From contig NZ_CP069338.1 in NCBI RefSeq assembly GCF_016859125.1, positions 3,064,501 through 3,128,500 on the forward strand: 64,000 nucleotides of DNA, given 5' to 3'. The stretch is from Archangium violaceum (GTDB taxonomy: Bacteria; Myxococcota; Myxococcia; Myxococcales; Myxococcaceae). The translations under genes were made by a program, and so were the position numbers. A model generated the notes under the pieces. That model saw nothing but the letters and a program-made list of their open reading frames with translations, ran no database searches and was not told the origin of the DNA. Positions 62,199 to 64,000 of the stretch are shown here, piece after piece; position 1 is the first letter of the stretch; every line of letters starts with the position of its first letter.

Positions 62199-64000
62199 AT
62201 GGGCGGGCGGTGGAGTGGGCTCGGGTGGGCGGCCCTCGTCGTGGTGTCGGTGGCATGTGGAGGGACGGTGACTCCGGATCCGCTCGCGGATGGCGGGGCG
62301 CTCTCCCGGTGCCAGCCCCAATCATGCGAGGCGCAGGGGTTGAACTGCGGGACGGCTCTCGACGGGTGCGGCGGCGTGCTGCGCTGCGGGACCTGTCCCG
62401 AGGGCGAGGTGTGCGGCGGCGGTGGCGAGCCCAACGTCTGTGGCCCGACGCCGTGCACCCCGGGCACCTGTGAGTCCCTGGGCAGGAATTGCGGCACCGT
62501 CTCCAACGGCTGCGGGGGGACACTCGACTGTGGCGTCTGCCAGGCGCCCGACACATGCGGGGGCGGTGGCCTCCCCAACGTCTGCGGCCGGGCGCCCTGC
62601 ACCCCCACCACGTGCGAAGCGCTGGGCAAGAACTGCGGCACCGTCTCCGACGGCTGTGGGGGGACACTCGACTGCGGCGCCTGCCCCGAGGGCGAGACGT
62701 GCGGGGGCGGCGGCGCTCCCAACATCTGCGGCCGGGCCCCCTGTACTCCCACCACGTGCGAAGCGCTGGGCAAGAACTGCGGCACCGTCTCCAATGGCTG
62801 TGGGGAGACACTCGACTGCGGCGCCTGCCCCTGCGGGACGACGTGCGGCGGCGGCGGAGTCCCCAACGTCTGCGGCAGCCCGCCCTGCGTGCCCGCCACC
62901 TGCGAGGGGCTGGGGAAGAACTGCGGCCTCGTGCCGGACGGGTGCGGAGGGACGCTCGACTGCGGCACCTGCCCCGAGGGCGAGACGTGCGGCGGCGGCG
63001 GCGCGCCCGACGTGTGCGGCCCGGCCTCGTGCATTCCCACCACGTGCGCGGCGCAGGGAAAGAATTGCGGCACCCTCTCCAACGGCTGCGGGGGGACGCT
63101 CGACTGCGGCCAGTGCTTCGGGGGCGAGTCCTGTGGAGGCGGCGGAGTCCCCAACGTCTGCGGCAGCGCGCGCTGCGCACCGGCCACCTGCGCGGAGCTG
63201 GGAAAGAATTGCGGCCTCGTGCCGGAAGCGGGCGGGGTGCTCGACTGTGGCGCCTGCCCCGAGGGCCAGACGTGCGGGGGCGGCGGCGTGCCCAACGTCT
63301 GCGCCGAGCCGGCCTGCCAGCGCGCCACGTGCGCCCTGCTGGGCAAGGACTGCGGCACGGTGGAGGACGGGTGCGGAGGGACGCTGGAGTGCGGCACCTG
63401 CGCGGAGGGGGAGCTGTGTGGTGGCGCGGGCGTGGCCAACGTGTGCTACCGCGCCTCGCCCGTGTGCGTGGACCAGGACCTGGGCAGCACGCTGCCGGTG
63501 CGGGTGAAGGGCAACACGACCTGGGCCAACGATGACCACCGCGCCTCGTGCGGCGGCGCGGGCCCGCCGGATCGCGGCTTCATGTGGACGGCGCCCAGGA
63601 GTGGCACCTTCACCTTCGACACGACGCGCTCGGCCATGGACACGCTGCTGAGCCTGCGGCGGGACGGCTGCGCAGGCGAGGAGCTCGCGTGCGCCACGGA
63701 TGGCATCAGCTACGGCGGAGGCGCGCGGGTGTCGGCGACGCTGGCGGCGGGCCAGCGGGTGCTGGTGGTGGTGGACGGAGCCACCGGGGGGAGCTTCGGC
63801 GCGGGGGACTTCGAGCTGCACATCCACGAGCAGGCGGCCACCGAGGCGGGGCGCTGCTTCGACGGCGCGGACAACGACGGGGACCGGTGGGTGGACTGCG
63901 CGGACACGGACTGCCAGGGCGAGCCCCTGTGCGACGGGCGCGGGTGCATGGACACGGACCTGGGCAGCGCGCTGCCGGTGACGTACCACGGGGACACGGC
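62199..64000 (+). CDS. Cys-rich lipoprotein with eight tandem repeats (partial)
   Basis: The frame starts at ATG 62199, after GGAGGGTGGGGC, and runs off the right edge after 600 codons. Signal lipobox VSVAC at residue 20. Eight units of 47-48 residues follow (consensus CxPTTCEALGKNCG / GCGGTLDCGxC / CGGGGxPNVCG). Then a unique domain (STLPVRVKGNTTWANDD, GFMWTAPRSGTFTFDT) and the Asp-rich CFDGADNDGDRWVDCADTDC, a Ca-binding-like motif common in myxobacterial surface proteins, after which a second copy of the unique domain begins (GSALPVTYHGDT). A large cell-surface or adhesion protein is likely. Confidence 0.85.
   Translation, partial: MGGRWSGLGWAALVVVSVACGGTVTPDPLADGGALSRCQPQSCEAQGLNCGTALDGCGGVLRCGTCPEGEVCGGGGEPNVCGPTPCTPGTCESLGRNCGTVSNGCGGTLDCGVCQAPDTCGGGGLPNVCGRAPCTPTTCEALGKNCGTVSDGCGGTLDCGACPEGETCGGGGAPNICGRAPCTPTTCEALGKNCGTVSNGCGETLDCGACPCGTTCGGGGVPNVCGSPPCVPATCEGLGKNCGLVPDGCGGTLDCGTCPEGETCGGGGAPDVCGPASCIPTTCAAQGKNCGTLSNGCGGTLDCGQCFGGESCGGGGVPNVCGSARCAPATCAELGKNCGLVPEAGGVLDCGACPEGQTCGGGGVPNVCAEPACQRATCALLGKDCGTVEDGCGGTLECGTCAEGELCGGAGVANVCYRASPVCVDQDLGSTLPVRVKGNTTWANDDHRASCGGAGPPDRGFMWTAPRSGTFTFDTTRSAMDTLLSLRRDGCAGEELACATDGISYGGGARVSATLAAGQRVLVVVDGATGGSFGAGDFELHIHEQAATEAGRCFDGADNDGDRWVDCADTDCQGEPLCDGRGCMDTDLGSALPVTYHGDT
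62310..63465 (+). repeat. Eight coding tandem repeats of about 144 bp
   Basis: Each unit carries eight to ten conserved Cys codons. Units 3 and 4 are nearly identical at the DNA level, suggesting recent duplication. Unit 7 lacks one codon and one Cys (VPEAGGVLDCG), unit 4 has GCGETLDCG. Unit spacing is constant, keeping frame. Confidence 0.85.

Noticed and set aside
62322-63989. Leftward and second rightward frames through the Cys-repeat region
   Set aside because: All are regular repeats only because the underlying DNA repeats; the frame starting at 62199 has signal peptide, ribosome site and ordered Cys spacing.

Overview
The window looks like chromosomal DNA of a high-GC myxobacterium, most likely the Cystobacter/Archangium branch of the Myxococcales. 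The evidence is very strong G/C third-position bias, many Ser/Thr kinases fused to TPR, AAA-type ATPase or zinc-finger modules, a sigma factor of the Myxococcales-specific sigma-70 type, a PilZ protein of the myxobacterial type, long lipoprotein and secreted hydrolase genes, and several histidine kinases. No rRNA operon, CRISPR array, insertion sequence or phage structural gene was seen.

Layout. 1-6.6 kb: small exported proteins (DUF4142-like, DUF6328-like, a two-repeat beta protein, a Tyr/Asp-rich secreted protein), a GH114-like glycosidase lipoprotein, a GNAT acetyltransferase and DUF2277. 6.5-12.1 kb: a leftward set of a giant kinase/ATPase/TPR protein, a LigA-like plus IPT/TIG protein and a 360-residue protein of unnamed family. 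12.2-15.7 kb: a putative c-type haem protein, a GH16 glucanase-like lipoprotein and a 5'-truncated glutathione S-transferase. 15.7-16.5 kb: a dense minus-strand array of nine tRNAs, several with abnormal D arms or anticodon loops but with family-appropriate discriminator bases. 16.9-17.9 kb: a frameshifted HEAT-repeat gene. 18-21.3 kb: a leftward glycan-type operon (WecG/TagA-like glycosyltransferase, acyltransferase, ATP-grasp).

21.5-35.7 kb: metabolic and exported enzymes (amidase, M28 peptidase, universal stress protein, MpaB-like oxygenase, SGNH esterase, subtilisin, TolB-propeller amidohydrolase), a divergent carbonic anhydrase/bestrophin pair, and two lipoproteins. 36-42.5 kb: a TPR kinase, a TPR protein and a compact AAA+/membrane/TPR operon. 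42.6-45.5 kb: a GT39-like membrane transferase, two tandem hotdog thioesterases and DUF2059. 45.6-48.4 kb: sigma factor, small pilus-N-domain protein, and a zinc-finger/kinase/pilus-N-domain fusion whose catalytic VAIK lysine is methionine. I read this as a sigma/anti-sigma locus with a pseudokinase anti-sigma factor.

48.7-64 kb: TPR protein, three-PAS histidine kinase, RtcB RNA ligase, PilZ protein, Uma2 nuclease, a translationally coupled M28 peptidase trio, an M50 site-2 protease, an MBL hydrolase, a regulator-like protein, a second histidine kinase with an apparent 1-base frameshift, and the start of a Cys-rich lipoprotein with eight tandem 47-48-residue repeats that runs off the right edge. 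A palindromic intergenic repeat (CCCTCTCCC-N3-GGGAGAGGG type) occurs four times. The most unusual items are the tRNA array, the pseudokinase/sigma locus and the kinase/LigA-IPT/360-residue gene set.
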